A DNA stretch of 64,000 nucleotides from Corbicula japonica (Eukaryota > Mollusca > Bivalvia > Venerida > Cyrenidae), in assembly GCA_038501625.1 (NCBI GenBank), contig JAZAYU010000005.1, forward strand, positions 10,627,484 through 10,691,483, given 5' to 3'. Of the stretch, positions 34,001-45,105 are shown piece after piece. The notes under the pieces are model-generated. The model did no database searches. It was not told the DNA's origin and saw only the letters and a list, made by a program, of their open reading frames with translations. The first letter of the stretch is position 1. The number at the start of each line of letters is the position of its first letter. A program made the position numbers and the translations under genes.

Positions 34001-36394
34001 TTAACCATTTGTAATCATTTAATTTTAAACATCGAGTGTTGGGTGAATTAGAGTTAATTCACCAAGGCAACTGTTCACATGAGAACCTGACGTGGTAAAT
34101 ACGAAGTAGGTGTACCGGAATTATACGCCAGTGGCAATATGCCTTAATAATAATAAAAGAAGAATAAGAAGAAGTCCTTGTCACAATATCTCTCTATCTC
34201 TCTACAATGGTAGTACTATAATCCACCAAAACGGAAAAAACGTTGAACATATTAAATAAGAAATAAAAAGTAAAATGAATTCTTACTGGTGTTTATATTT
34301 TTTAACTAAAGTTTACAAACTACAAAACTTCAATTTAAGGTACCGGAAGCGGTGTAGTGCAAGAAGGACCATTCGCTAATTGGACAACACCTAAGGGTCC
34401 ACTGATGAGAGATATCGCTTCGGGAAAAGGCAGTCTAATGATACAGACAAAGATAGATCAACTACAAAAAAACTGTTTGCTTGCGGTAAGAAATAAACAA
34501 CGTATTGCAACTTGTTTCATATTAAATTTTTTTGTCTAGCCTTCAATATGACGTAGAGACAAAACGTTTCGGTGTCGCCGCCGTCCACCAGTTGTCAGAT
34601 AAATGTAACATGAAACATACTTTGGCTTGAAACTTTCAAAGCATTTGTTCTATTGACACTAGATGTGCTCAAACTAACTAAAGGTTATAAGCTAATCATT
34701 ATTTAGAATTGCATAGAAACCTGTCATCCCAACATATACATGTGTATTATAAAAGTTTGGGCTCACAAAACAACTTTTGCAAGCAGGCGATACATATGCT
34801 CCACGGAGCATCATATTATGCTTAATGGATTAGTGAGCGGCCAGCTCAACCACAGACCCAAGAGGACCTCGCACACGCGCGCATTGAGGAGTAGGCTAGA
34901 ATTCCTCGTCCTGCAATCAGAAAACTGATCCGCAGTTTTAATTCCAGATGAAGGGCTGTTATTGACACTGGAGGGGTCACATGCGATATTCAATTTACTT
35001 GGTGTATGAATTTCAACACGTAACATTGCTGATTGCAACTTTCATACCCTACCGACCATTATACATACGTTCAATGTCAGTAGTGACGACACCTTTTTTG
35101 TCTCACATGTGTTTATCATGTTTTTCGTTATTACGTACTGTTACAATTGTTAACTACAGATATCACGTATATAATAAAATTGTTTTGTTTGCAATAATTA
35201 AATTGATAAAATTAATAGAAATGAAAAACAACAACTATGACTGAATTACCTTTCCAAAAGTATTAACATTTCAACAATCTGCAAATTTATCAACAGAATA
35301 CTATTGCAGAGACATCGAGATAACCAAACAAACTTCTCGAGTCAACCTTTAAAATCATGAAAAGGTGAAAGAGGTAGGCAGAAAGAAAAAGGGATCTTGG
35401 GTTTATCAAATAATCAATTTAAAATGTGACACCACAAACAATTAACGAAAAAGATAACCAAAACACAATAACTAAAAGTTCTAGTAGAAAAGTTGAAAAA
35501 TATTAAAACCTCTGATTAAATTGCAAGCGAAACACTTTTTCTACAATTATATTTTAGGATTTTGATGGCGGTTTGGAAAACGCTCACAACAGTGTACACA
35601 GGTGGGTTGGGGGTACAATGGCTCGCGCTCTCGCAGCATCGGACCCTGTTTTCTACATGCACCATGCATTTATAGACTATCAGTGGGAAAAATTCAGAGA
35701 ACACCAAGTATCCGCTTGTGGTATTAACCCAGAGTTTGATTATCCACCAACAGATAATGATAACCATGCTCCCGGCGAGCCTATGGATGGAATGGAGTTT
35801 TTGCATAACATAGATGGCATAGCGGCCTTCTGGACTCAGAACTGGTACAACTATGAAGATACTCCCACATGTGCTTCTGGCTGTGGAAACACGACAGACA
35901 TTTTCTGTGATGAGGACACAAACCTCTGTACAAGCGAACTCCGAGTTAACCTGCGCACAAGTAATTTTAGACAAATGCAAACGATGCACTTTGACGCCGA
36001 GGAGAGTAAAGAAATCAAGGGAATACCACCAAAGGCAGAACAAATCATCGGCTACCCAACCCAGCATTCTACGTATGGAAAACTACCATTCAGCGGCAAT
36101 TGTAGCAAAAATCCCTACGACAGCAAATGTCCGTCAGCTACAAGGCCTAAAACCCAAGACGAATACATTGAAACAATAGTTCGTAAAGAATGCCATGTAC
36201 CGCCAGAAATAGAGATGGTTGAGAAAATGCTACAGAAAGAGATGGAGAATCTCGAAGAGTATCCTCCGGACAGCGAGCCTGTTTTCTTTCAGGCAGCACC
36301 AGATGTTCCAAGTGATTGTCGCACGTTGGAAACACATGTCACTAATCTGGTTTCTGCCATTATTAAAGGGAAAAAGGTTACAAATAAAGGTTAA
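29872..36394 (+). CDS. Secreted tyrosinase-like protein, 7 exons
   Basis: Type-3 copper oxidase of the tyrosinase family, which oxidises phenols; in bivalves such proteins act in shell matrix, periostracum or pigmentation. Exons: 29872-30030, 31524-31647, 32030-32385, 33109-33215, 33828-33949, 34340-34485, 35558-36394; 616 residues, all joins in frame. Residues 1-18 form a hydrophobic signal peptide (MKFYICCLLVLQLCVRA), then a Ser/Glu-rich stretch and a basic, probably coiled-coil segment encoded by exons 1-2. Exon 3 ends with the typical IRKEYRTLTLQERERFHNAL. CuA ligands are H224, H234 and H243 (GAHRGVAFLAWHRPF). VSLPYWDS follows. CuB ligands are H348 and H352 (HNSVHRWVGG) and H374 (DPVFYMHHAFID). 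The C-terminal part is Cys-rich, as in molluscan tyrosinases. Introns contain several MITE copies and a GA microsatellite. The first coding exon rests on the signal peptide and a clean in-frame join. Confidence 0.9.
30070..30385 (+). mobile_element. Dispersed repeat copy in tyrosinase intron 1
   Basis: Family signatures in order: GTGAAATATTCATATC, CTCCACACAGCCAAAAAG, GAGGTTACCGCTTTGG, GGGTGCACCAACCTCACAC, AACAAACAAGCACAAGTTGT. Overlapping open frames are readings of the repeat, not exons. Confidence 0.7.
30952..31001 (+). repeat. (GA)n microsatellite
   Basis: About 25 uninterrupted GA dinucleotides in tyrosinase intron 1, directly joined to a dispersed-repeat copy. Confidence 0.98.
31003..31400 (+). 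mobile_element. Dispersed repeat copy in tyrosinase intron 1
   Basis: GAGGGGTTACCGCCTTGG, GGTGCACCAACCTCACACTT, AACTATGTTGCATGCAAAAG, GGGCAAGTACTCAATGATG and CCATAAACCTTCATAAACTC match the most complete copies at 58885-59405 and 62755-63275. Confidence 0.75.
31862..32007. mobile_element. Fold-back MITE in tyrosinase intron 2
   Basis: GAAACCAGTCTCAAGTCTCC and GAGATTTGAGACTGGTTTCC are inverted; ends are GCCCAAATCAGATTATAAAA and TTTTATAATCTTCAGCCC. Central arms are decayed. Only 22 bp separate the element from the first base of exon 3 (32030). Confidence 0.75.
32422..32520 (+). mobile_element. Dispersed repeat fragment in tyrosinase intron 3
   Basis: Only the family's first 90 bp are present: AAGTGAAATATGCATATCAG, GGAATACCCACATTCAG, AGAGCATGGTTAATAAA. 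Confidence 0.55.
33520..33820 (-). mobile_element. Diverged dispersed repeat in tyrosinase intron 4
   Basis: Reverse-oriented relics include AAGATGGTTGGTGAAACC, TTGTTAATTGTTCGTGGTGT, TTCTGTGGCTGTGTGG and TTCTTGATATGCAAGTATCA, ending beside the exon 5 acceptor (exon starts 33828). Confidence 0.45.
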
Positions 36395-36546
36395 GAGGGA
36401 TCAAGAAAATAAAATCCGTACAGTGGAAATTCACTGTTGAAAATGCGAGAACAGTTTAGACTTTGTATAGATAACAAGACAAAACACTCCGTTTGTATAC
36501 TTTTAAATCAAGGCATTGACAATACAATACATTACAATTTCCATTT

Positions 36547-36552
36547 AATAAA
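36547..36552 (+). terminator. Candidate polyadenylation signal of the tyrosinase gene
   Basis: AATAAA lies about 153 bp after the tyrosinase stop codon and is the first canonical hexamer downstream. Confidence 0.45.
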
Positions 36553-37749
36553 GCAAAACAAGGTAATAAATGAAATGTTTGTAAAACGGTCTTCCAACAC
36601 AAAATTAAGGCAATAAGTAATTAATAAAGAGTCGTATATGATTGTTTATTTTCATTTCAAAACAATTGCCACCTAAACCAATGAATGAAGGTAATATAAA
36701 AACTGAACGTGATAGAACAACAGTCAGTTGCAAACTATATATGACAATGGTTTATAACTTGAGTTATAACTCAAGAGTAGAGTTATAACTTGAAAAATGA
36801 TCAACGTTAAGTTCCGAGCAACATTTATTTTCAGATTTTTAACGTTTAGAAACATTTTTTCACTGCAGTATAAATCGGGACCGTTAAGCAAATTATGTTT
36901 TATAACTTCCAGTCTTGGTGTCTAATAATTTCATTAATTTGTGAAATTATCATTTCATAAGCTATAACATATAACAACCCAAAACTTTAGTTCTATAATT
37001 TGTAACGATAAGTCTGTGATGTGTGTGTGTGTGGGGAGGGGGAGGGGGTAACATAACTGGAAGATAATATCATGCGGCTTTTAATTCGAGCAAATATGGT
37101 ACAGAGACGAAGAATGTGGTTTTATCTTCGATTTCAGTTATTTGCAAATTTCCGAAAAAATCTCAAGAAGCCAAAGAGCACACATTGAAAGAAACTTGCT
37201 GTCTTTAGCTGACTTTGTTCATAAAGGACTGTAAATAGGAACAACCCTAGCGGAGTTATATCCCCAGCCAAGAAGAAAGGTCGTACCGATTGTAAACGCA
37301 TTTCGAAATTGACGCTGCTCTCGATATCTCTCGATATCTTACTTCATACTATTTATCACTGAAATATTGCTTCTAATCACTTTGCAAACTCTTTGAAATA
37401 TAGCAATCACAAATTTAAAAAAAACACACGAAAAAACTTATTTGAAGGCAAATGTATGGCTGAAGGATTTCTGAGATTGTAGTGTACATAAAATTTAGTT
37501 GAACAAAACAATGGTTAAAGGTCTTGTCTAAACATTATTTTATTTTGAATTAAAATATGTTTTATATTAAATTTGCGAGGCCGATCTTTCGTTCCAAATC
37601 TCGCAGCAAAATATTTTATTATAAAAACAACAATTCACTTAAGTTATTAACAATTAACATCGCCTGTTTGCTTTGGATTTCTTCTTGTGTAAATCATAAG
37701 GCATCGATAAATTCCTAACTTGAAATATCAGTATAAAGCTGTAACAGTT
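36553..37749. other. Intergenic between tyrosinase and HSPA12 copy 1
   Basis: The convergent gene ends face each other here. AT-rich, with a short (GT)n/GGGGAGGGGG tract at 37020-37050. No gene was seen. A minus-strand AATAAA at 37615-37620 could serve HSPA12 copy 1. Confidence 0.45.
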
Positions 37750-40700
37750 TTATTCCAACATTTTCAAAGATGTTTCGCATGGTGTCATTGTCTTTTTGTC
37801 AACCGCTCTCACATGCAGCTCTGTATCTCCAAAAATATAATCAACACGGATGTTTCCGAATTCGCTCGTTGCATCGGGAGTATGTATTTGTAGTTCGCCA
37901 AGTTTTTTGCAACCTTTTTCATCTATATACAACGCGTCGGCCTGTGGAGTAACGAACACTCGAAGATTTGTGAGTTTTTCATGCGGATCCGTTGTATAGT
38001 CTTTGGAGATTTTGAGGCCAGTCGTGACTTCCGAACCAACTTCAATAAATTTGCCAAATGTATCATCACAGAATTCTTTTCCAGCGACTATTTTCAAACG
38101 AGCTCGATCATGGAAACCTCTCACAAAGTCGACTTTAACTGCAGCTCCGTAGGTAAAACGAAGAATCCTGGATGTAATGTTTCCCGGTTGCCGTCCATAA
38201 ACCACTGCGCCTTGAACAACAGATATACCGGCATCATTTGGAATTAGAACTTTTCTCCCGTTCTTCTCGTGGAACTCTGCCTTTATCACGTCCTGAACGT
38301 AAGCGGACTCGGAGAAACCACCGACCATCAGAATAAGAGAGACTTTCTTTCCAGCAGGCGTGTTATTCAAAATATCCTTCATATGGTTGACAATCTTGTC
38401 AGTAGCCTTCTTAAACAATCCTTTCATCAAGGACGCATCAAATTTGCACTTGTCACCAACGAATGTAATCTGCTTGTCTTTCTTTGCAACTTTGACCAAC
38501 GTTTTGAAATCCTTCTTCACAACTTTCAAGCAAGTGTCATTAAGTGTTACCGGGAGTTTTATTCGGATTTCATCTGTGGTGTCAAGTCTAACGTTGCGTT
38601 TGACGGACTCAAATTCCCTCATCAACTCAAGGTAGTCATATGTCTGTTCTCTCATAAAAGTAGCCATAACCGGACCGCCTATTATGCCACTTATTAGACT
38701 GATAAACGCGCCATCAACAGCTGTTCCTCCCCATGGACCACCACTTGCACAACATATCTCTTTCAACTTTCCACTGCTGATCTTTTCATGCACCGTCATA
38801 TCAGCAGTACCTCCTGAAATATTACAAAAATCATCTAAAGTTTAAGTTGAAAACGTATCATTTAATAAATTTATAAGATCTATGTTTAGGAAACTCACAA
38901 AAATTTTTACAATTAATTAAGATACATTTTCTACTAAACCTAAAATACCAAAAAGTTATTTGTAAAATTGAAATATATTATCATTCAACACAATCCATCT
39001 ATTTAATTGTCAAACTAGCGTTGTTTGTGCGGTGTAAAAAGTCGCACCGTACATTCATACATTGCTGTTATCAATCACATCCTTTGTATGTCATTCAGCA
39101 CGATATTAATATTTATGTAAATATTGATAGCGCACAACCCGGGGTTAGGCGGCGTTGACAGTAAAATGCATTTTCATTTCTCATTTTCATTGCTCATGAA
39201 CACGCTCAATCAAACCGAGTCTGCATACAGTCAAACCTGACTTTAGCAGCCACCCAAGGGAGTGACAAAAAGTGGCTGCTGAAGACAGGTGGCTGTTAAA
39301 GACAGTAAAAGAGTATAACTTTTCCATATACCTTTTGTTTTCAATATAATTATTTTTTATGGATTTGCGGTGGCACAGGTAATAGTGTGTTCGGATTTAT
39401 GCGCTGTGCTGATTGGATTCCCGGTTGTGCAGTCCATTTCGTTTACATGTAAATCACGGTAAAATATACCTCCAAGGTCTACAATCATATAGGCTGTGCC
39501 AGGCCTAGCATCTGAAAACTTGAACCCTCCGCCCACTTTGAACTTCTCCACTGGCAGATATTGGCAAAACAAGGAAGCAGCCTCGGGCTCTAGCGATATT
39601 GACAGATGCTCTTTTGGTATGGCAGCCTGGCAAAGAAGAAACAATTTTAAAAAAATAAATAAGTTAAAACCAATCATTCACCATATAAGACGAACACTTG
39701 AATTCCAAGACCTTTTTAAATGCCATATAACCAAGCATAACTATCATAATGTCTCTTTAGAAGCATATTTTCTTTAATTTACTGAAAAATAACTATTAAA
39801 TCAACATGAAGATTTTAATATCCACAGAAACCTATTAAAATCCACCTTTTGATAAAAGGTTCACACGTTGCATTGTTTATTTTATGTAAATATTTTACTT
39901 ATGTTTATTACTTGGACTCGGCCCTGGGAAGATGCCGTCTAAATAATTTGTATTTTCAATAATGCCCAGCAACAGGATTGGTGAGTCAAGCTCACAATAT
40001 TTGCGCACCTGATGTGATCTGTGAATTTCAATGTTATCTGTTCATTTCTTTGAACATCTTGTAATTGTCTGTTCATATGAAAACCTGTTAGAGCAAGTGT
40101 GAGGTTGGTGCAACCTAGAAACTGGTTTAAACACCCAAGTGGCTAATTGTTTTGCCTCTGACCGTTCCAGGGCGGTGACCCCAAATGTTCTGTTTTTCGT
40201 TAATTGGATTTTTTAAATTGATCTTATAAGAACATTCTCTCTTCTCCTTTCCTCTTCCTTTTGGCTGCGTGTTTTCTAGGTATCGTAATTCCTGATATTA
40301 ATACTTCACTTATTTTAGTTAAACGACGGACATAAAACATAAGACTATTAAAACAATTATAAATTAAAACCTGCTCTGCTGCCTCTCGCATAAAACCTTT
40401 AGCAGTATCATCCCAGATTGCAGGAACTGTCAGAACCCACTTTGTCTGGTGAGGGAGCACGTGATAATCTCTTTCCCCAAGTAAATCCACCAAATGTTTC
40501 TTCAGACATTCAATGGATTTGCTAAATACTGTCAGAGCTGGAAGGGATTTTCCGGTCTCGTCGTCTAGCATGGTCGTCTTTTTCAAACCCTGGAAACAAT
40601 AAACAAAAACACTTAAAATGCTAGAAAGGCAGTTATTCCTAATTTCTGTCGAAACGTGTAAATTTGACTACCAGAGATGAATGATAACATAGTAATTAGC

Positions 40701-41331
40701 CACACGACATTGACTGTGGTTGTCCCTCTAAATGTTTTAATCAAGTAATTTTATTTCTGTCTATTTTCTAGTCTTTATCCTATCATGTTTTGTAACTTAT
40801 ATTGAAAGAAATTTATTTGCTATTAACTATAAAGGTATAACAATCCGACAAAACATTTTCAAGTTCAACATGGTGTGTTTACATACCACAAGAATCTGAA
40901 GGCTGATGTAAGTATTTCATGCAACTAAAGTCGATTGTTTTTAGTTAAACGCAGAATTGTAATACAACTAAATACATATTAAGAATTTTATTAACGTTTA
41001 ATTTTCTATAACATACGTTAGTATCATGAAGTTTCATCTTGAACCTTCTGAAGAAATACCAATTCCTGTGGTCATTGTCCATGCATAGGTCTGCATACTT
41101 TTCCTCTGCCACGTAACCAAACGAGTCTATATCCTTATTACAGTCTAGCAACAGGCACGTGGGAGTCTTCATAGAGACCAGCTTGGTGGGTCCTTCGTTC
41201 CAGGATTGAGGAGAAAAGATTTTCTTAGTAGGATCGGCCTTGTCATACTCACTTGTAAGCTGGAAGGCGTAGCCAGAGTAGGTTGTGCCAAAGTCAATAG
41301 AAGCAACGAGTAAGTAGTCTTCTGAAGCCAT
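37750..41331 (-). CDS. HSPA12-like HSP70 family protein, copy 1 (4 exons)
   Basis: Atypical HSP70 of the HSPA12 type: an ATPase-fold protein without the canonical HSP70 peptide-binding C-terminus. Exons: 41017-41331, 40371-40589, 39470-39626, 37750-38813; 584 residues with phases 0,0,1. Exon 1 carries the phosphate-1 loop ASIDFGTTYSGYAFQ. Exon 2 carries WVLTVPAIWDDTAKGFMREA and exon 3 LEPEAASLFCQYLP. The exon 3/4 junction forms the phosphate-2 motif DLGGGTADMTVHEK, and exon 4 has the adenosine motif LILMVGGFSES. The protein ends LKMLE; on the transcript strand the stop codon overlaps an AATAAA hexamer. Family length is usually about 600-680, so this copy looks complete. A paralogue lies at 57296-61614. 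Intron 2 contains a dispersed-repeat copy (40065-40320) and intron 3 a degenerate MITE (39225-39320). HSPA12 genes are expanded in bivalves; induction by stress is not shown by this sequence. Confidence 0.9.
39225..39320. mobile_element. 'cagtcaaacctg' MITE fragment in HSPA12 copy 1 intron 3
   Basis: CAGTCAAACCTGACTTTAGC, AGCCACCCAAGGGAGTGAC and AAAAAGTGGCTGCTGAAGAC match the ends of the complete copy at 51476-51653. Confidence 0.65.
40065..40320 (-). mobile_element. Dispersed repeat in HSPA12 copy 1 intron 2
   Basis: Reverse orientation: GAAAACCTGTTAGAGC, AAGTGTGAGGTTGGTGC, CTCTGACCGTTCCAGGGCGG, TTCCTGATATTAATACTTC. It lies about 50 bp from the end of exon 2. The corresponding intron of copy 2 also has this family. 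Confidence 0.7.
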
Positions 41332-42507
41332 GCCTTTTTATATACCGGTATAAATTAAAAACAAAAAACATAAACAACATATTTTGTTGTCCACTATTTG
41401 TTTTTATAACATATTTCTATCCTAATCCTTTCCATTTACGCATTGCTATAAGCGCATATCCGCCATGATTTCAGATGTATATATCCGACAGGGTTATAAA
41501 GTTAGCACATTCTGTAACAATGTGTAGTCTCATGAATGAGAACGATCTTACTCTTGAGGTATAAAAGAATCCTACAGTTCGTATTTTATTTGTGTACACC
41601 GTCAAACAACATCTATTGCTTAATTTACAATTACTGCCCACAAAACAGATTTAATGATGTCGATCCTGAAATGTTATTTATCCAAGTTTCAACTTTTCTA
41701 TATTTTGTATTCACCAATATTTCATTACAACAATTACATTTGTTTTGATTAAATTAACGACGTATTTTTCTTCTAATAATCAAACCCGGTAGTTCCAACG
41801 TTATATCCCTTCCTCTTTCGATTTAAAATAATATGAATTTATACAACTTTAAGAACAAATAATAGGTTATGTTTAATTTTACGCGTCTCAAAACAAAAAG
41901 GACAACTTGTAGTTTTAATAAGAATCATGCAGAAATTATAAATTATTTCGTAATATAAAATCGTTATCCTAATATTTTAAACAGAAAGTAAAGTTTAATA
42001 TACGGTTACCCGAGGTCCTATTTATATTATACGTAGATAGACTGACCTTTTTCAAATTCGAAACTTCGACTGAATAAAATATCCCCGGTATTTACAGGTA
42101 TTTTCAGTCCAAAAAGGAGTTGAACTAAACAACTCTTAAAACGAAACAAGAAGTTATTATGATAAGCAGGAGGATTGAGTGCCAGTATTTAAACAAGGAT
42201 AAACAATTTTCAAAAACAAATACACATATATCGCTTAAAACATAAAAATACATAAAATATCTGAAAAATAAAGGATTCGTAATAATAACTTTAAATAGCT
42301 AGAGGTAAAAAAAGGAAACGTTGAAAGATACTAGTAACGAACACGGCAAATGATTTTAATGCAGGCTCGGTTTAGTTGAGCCTGTTCATTGGCCTGTTCA
42401 TAGAATTACTCATACTACTGTCAACGTCATAACGATAAATCAACAGTCTTTGTGCACATTAACAAAAACATTCAATTTAAATAAAAATTAAAAATGAAAG
42501 TTTATTA
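41332..42507. other. Upstream region of HSPA12 copy 1
   Basis: A TATATAAAAAGG string on the minus strand lies only a few bases before the ATG, too close for an ordinary promoter unless an untranslated exon exists. No clear heat-shock element was found by eye. GCAGGCTCGGTTTAGTTGAG near 42362 is part of a dispersed family. Confidence 0.35.
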
Positions 42508-43225
42508 CGGAATCCTAAACGGGCCACGTTAAATTTCGCAAGTACAATGCGATAATTATCGCTCTCATGTACACTTGTACTAGCGGAATTTAACAACCTT
42601 CGCGAGGTTTTTGAGCGATAATTAGCGCGTAATTTTCGCATGTTGTGTGTCAGAAGAGACCAGCGATATTTAGATACTAGCGAAATTTAAGCTCTTAAAT
42701 TTCCCGTGTCTTTAATCCTAAGGTTATTTTATCGATTAGGACAATTGAACCGAGTAGGGTAGGACGTATTTGATGAGCCGGTGTTAAGTGACACCGCTGA
42801 CAACGCATCACGTGGTTTAATTTCCCGCCAAATTACGGAGGGCGAAAATTAAGATAAAATTCGCAGGTCCATTTATTTCGCCTCTCTACACTAACGAAAA
42901 TTTAACAAAATAAGCGATAATTATCGCGTTTCAAGACACACAACATGCTAAAATTACGCGATAATTATCGCTCAAAAACCTCGCGATGGTTGTTAAATTT
43001 CGCTAGTACAAGTGTCCATTTATTTCACCTCTCTACACTAACGAAAATTTAACAAAATAAGCGATAATTTTCGCGTTTCGAGACAAACAACATGCTAAAA
43101 TTACGCGATAATTATCGCTCAAAAACCTCGTGATGGTTGTTAAATTTCGCTAGTACAAGTGTACAGGAGGGCGATAATTATCGCATTGTACTAGCGAAAT
43201 TTAACGTGGCCCGTTTAGGATTCCG
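42508..43225. mobile_element. 0.7-kb TIR element rich in GCGATAATTATCGC palindromes
   Basis: Terminal inverted repeats of about 55 bp start CGGAATCCTAAACGGGCCAC and run through GTACAATGCGATAATTATCG. TA flanks both ends. Internally a unit of about 145 bp (GCCTCTCTACACTAACGAAA to GCTAGTACAAGTGT) is tandemly duplicated from 42869 and 43015. The 14-bp palindrome occurs about five times intact plus variants. No ORF. Confidence 0.8.
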
Positions 43226-43254
43226 TATGATATGCATAATTCACTTTTTCACAA

Positions 43255-43730
43255 AAGGGGCTCTGGTCTCGGTAAGGTTATTGAGTACCCATTTTTTTGC
43301 TTAACAATGTTATAAGTTTTATGTTTTATATGTTGTTGTGCTTTTGCATGCAACATTGTCGAGTTGACGGGTGGGTTAGAGCTAATGCCCAAATACAACT
43401 TAAAACTGACTATTTTATCAACCCATGCCATCTTTCTCTATTTTAGGCTATGTCGGGAGGCTATGTTTTCTTGGTTGGGAAATTTCTGATGTGCATAATT
43501 CACTTTTTGTTTTTAGAATACACAGCTACCCCACACAGCCAAAAAGAGAGGAAAATTGATTCACTGGAAAACATAAAATAAAAACAGTTACCACCTTGGA
43601 ACGGCCAGCGGCAAAACAATTTGTCACTCTTGGTTTAAACGAGGTTCAAATTTGCACCAACCTTACAATAGCTCAAACAGGTTCTCATTTAAACAGACAA
43701 GCACGATATGAATAAGTGAAAATGAAAAAT
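43255..43730. mobile_element. Two dispersed-repeat copies in opposite orientation
   Basis: Minus-oriented copy 43255-43510 (CTCTGGTCTCGGTAAGG, GTGCTTTTGCATGCAACATT, TGGTTGGGAAATTTCTGATG) with an internal deletion, followed by a plus-oriented copy 43525-43720 (CCCCACACAGCCAAAAAGAG, TACCACCTTGGAACGGCCAG, GCACCAACCTTACAATAGC). Confidence 0.65.
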
Positions 43731-43944
43731 TAAAAACAACAAACTTTTGTGTGAGACAGGGAACGGGGTGGCGTATCTCCGACATATCTCACACATGAAG
43801 AAAATAATTGGTGTTGGTTTGACTGACGGAATTTAAGAAACTGAGAAATAAAAAAAAAAAAAAAAAACTAATTTTATTGGGGGAGGCGAACCGATCTCCT
43901 CCATCCCTGATGTTTTGGCAGATTTAGAGTTTAGATAATTAATT

Positions 43945-45105
43945 AATAACAAAGTGAACAAGAGCCATGTTACGCATGGTCAATCCCCCCACCGGAAAAA
44001 AGTTACCTGAAGGTTATACTTTCGTATAATTTACCTGGAGAGGAAATCCTTTTCAGTTTTGGAGTTAAGCTACGGACAAAATTTATCAAGTAAATCTGAT
44101 AAAGGGGAATAACTCTAAAAAAAATAGGCAAGGTAGAGTTATTGGACTTGCACACTGCACTACCTACCAATGTGCTCTGTCAGTATATGAAGTTTGAATA
44201 AAATCCCTCAAGCAGTTTTGGAGTTATGCTCCGGACAAAATTATCAAGTAAATATGATAAAGAGGAATAACTCTAAAAACAGGCACGGTAGAGTTATTGT
44301 TCTTGCACACTGCACTACCTACCAATGTGCTCTGTCAGTGCATGAAGTTTGAATAAAATCCCTCCAGTAATTTTGGACTTATGCTCCGGACAAAATTTAT
44401 CAAGTAAATATGATAAAGAGGAATAACTCTAAAAACAGGCACGGTAGAGTTATTGTTCTTGCACACTGCACTACCTACTAATGTGCTCTGTCAGTGTATG
44501 AAGTTTGAATAAAATCCCTCCAGTAGTTTTGGACTTATGCTCCAGACAAAATTTATCAAGTAAATATGATAAAGGGAAATAACTCTAAAAATGGGCAAGG
44601 TAGAGTTATTGTTCTTGCACACTGCACTACCTACCAATGTGCTCTGTCAGTGTATGAAGTTTGAATAAAATCCCTCCAGTAGTTTTGGACTTATGCTCCG
44701 TACAAAATTTATCAAGTAAATATGATAAAGGGGAATAACTCTAAAAATAGGCAAGGAAGAGTTATTGTTCTTGCACACTGCACTACCTACCAATGTGCTC
44801 TGTCAGTGTATGAAGTTTCAATAAAATCCCTCCAGTAGTTTTGGAGTTATGCTCCGGACAAAATTTATCAAGTAAATATGATAAAGGGAAATAACTCTAA
44901 AATAGGGAAGGTAGAGTTATTGTTTTTGCACACTGCACTACCTACTAATGTGCTCTGTCAGCGTATAAAGTTTGAATAAAATCCCTCCAGTAGTTTTGGA
45001 CTTATGCTCCGGACAAAATTGTTTCGGACGGACGCACGGATGCACAGACGCACGGACGAAGGGCATTTCTAACATCCCCCTCGCTTTTGGCGGGGGATAA
45101 AAACA
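43945..45105 (+). mobile_element. Pearl-like element with 156-bp tandem core
   Basis: Left end AATCCCCCCACC, right end GGCGGGGGATA. The core unit contains TGTGCTCTGTCAGTGTATG at 44171, 44326, 44482, 44638, 44794 and 44949 (spacing 155-156 bp), with AAATATGATAAAG and GGAATAACTCTAAAAA. A GGACGGACGCACGGATGC block (about 45024) precedes a terminal hairpin ATCCCCC/GGGGGAT. No coding capacity. Confidence 0.75.

Noticed and set aside
35516..36067. 183-codon open frame antisense to tyrosinase exon 7
   Set aside because: It is a shadow of the CuB-coding exon on the other strand, which has a clear domain match and good splice sites.
37770..38697. Plus-strand open frames of 60-142 codons
   Set aside because: They are antisense shadows of HSPA12 exon 4; the minus strand carries the conserved ATPase motifs.
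41041..41065. Heat-shock-element-like GAACCTTCTGAAGAA in HSPA12 copy 1
   Set aside because: It lies inside coding exon 1 and follows from the amino acid sequence. No comparable element was found upstream of either gene.
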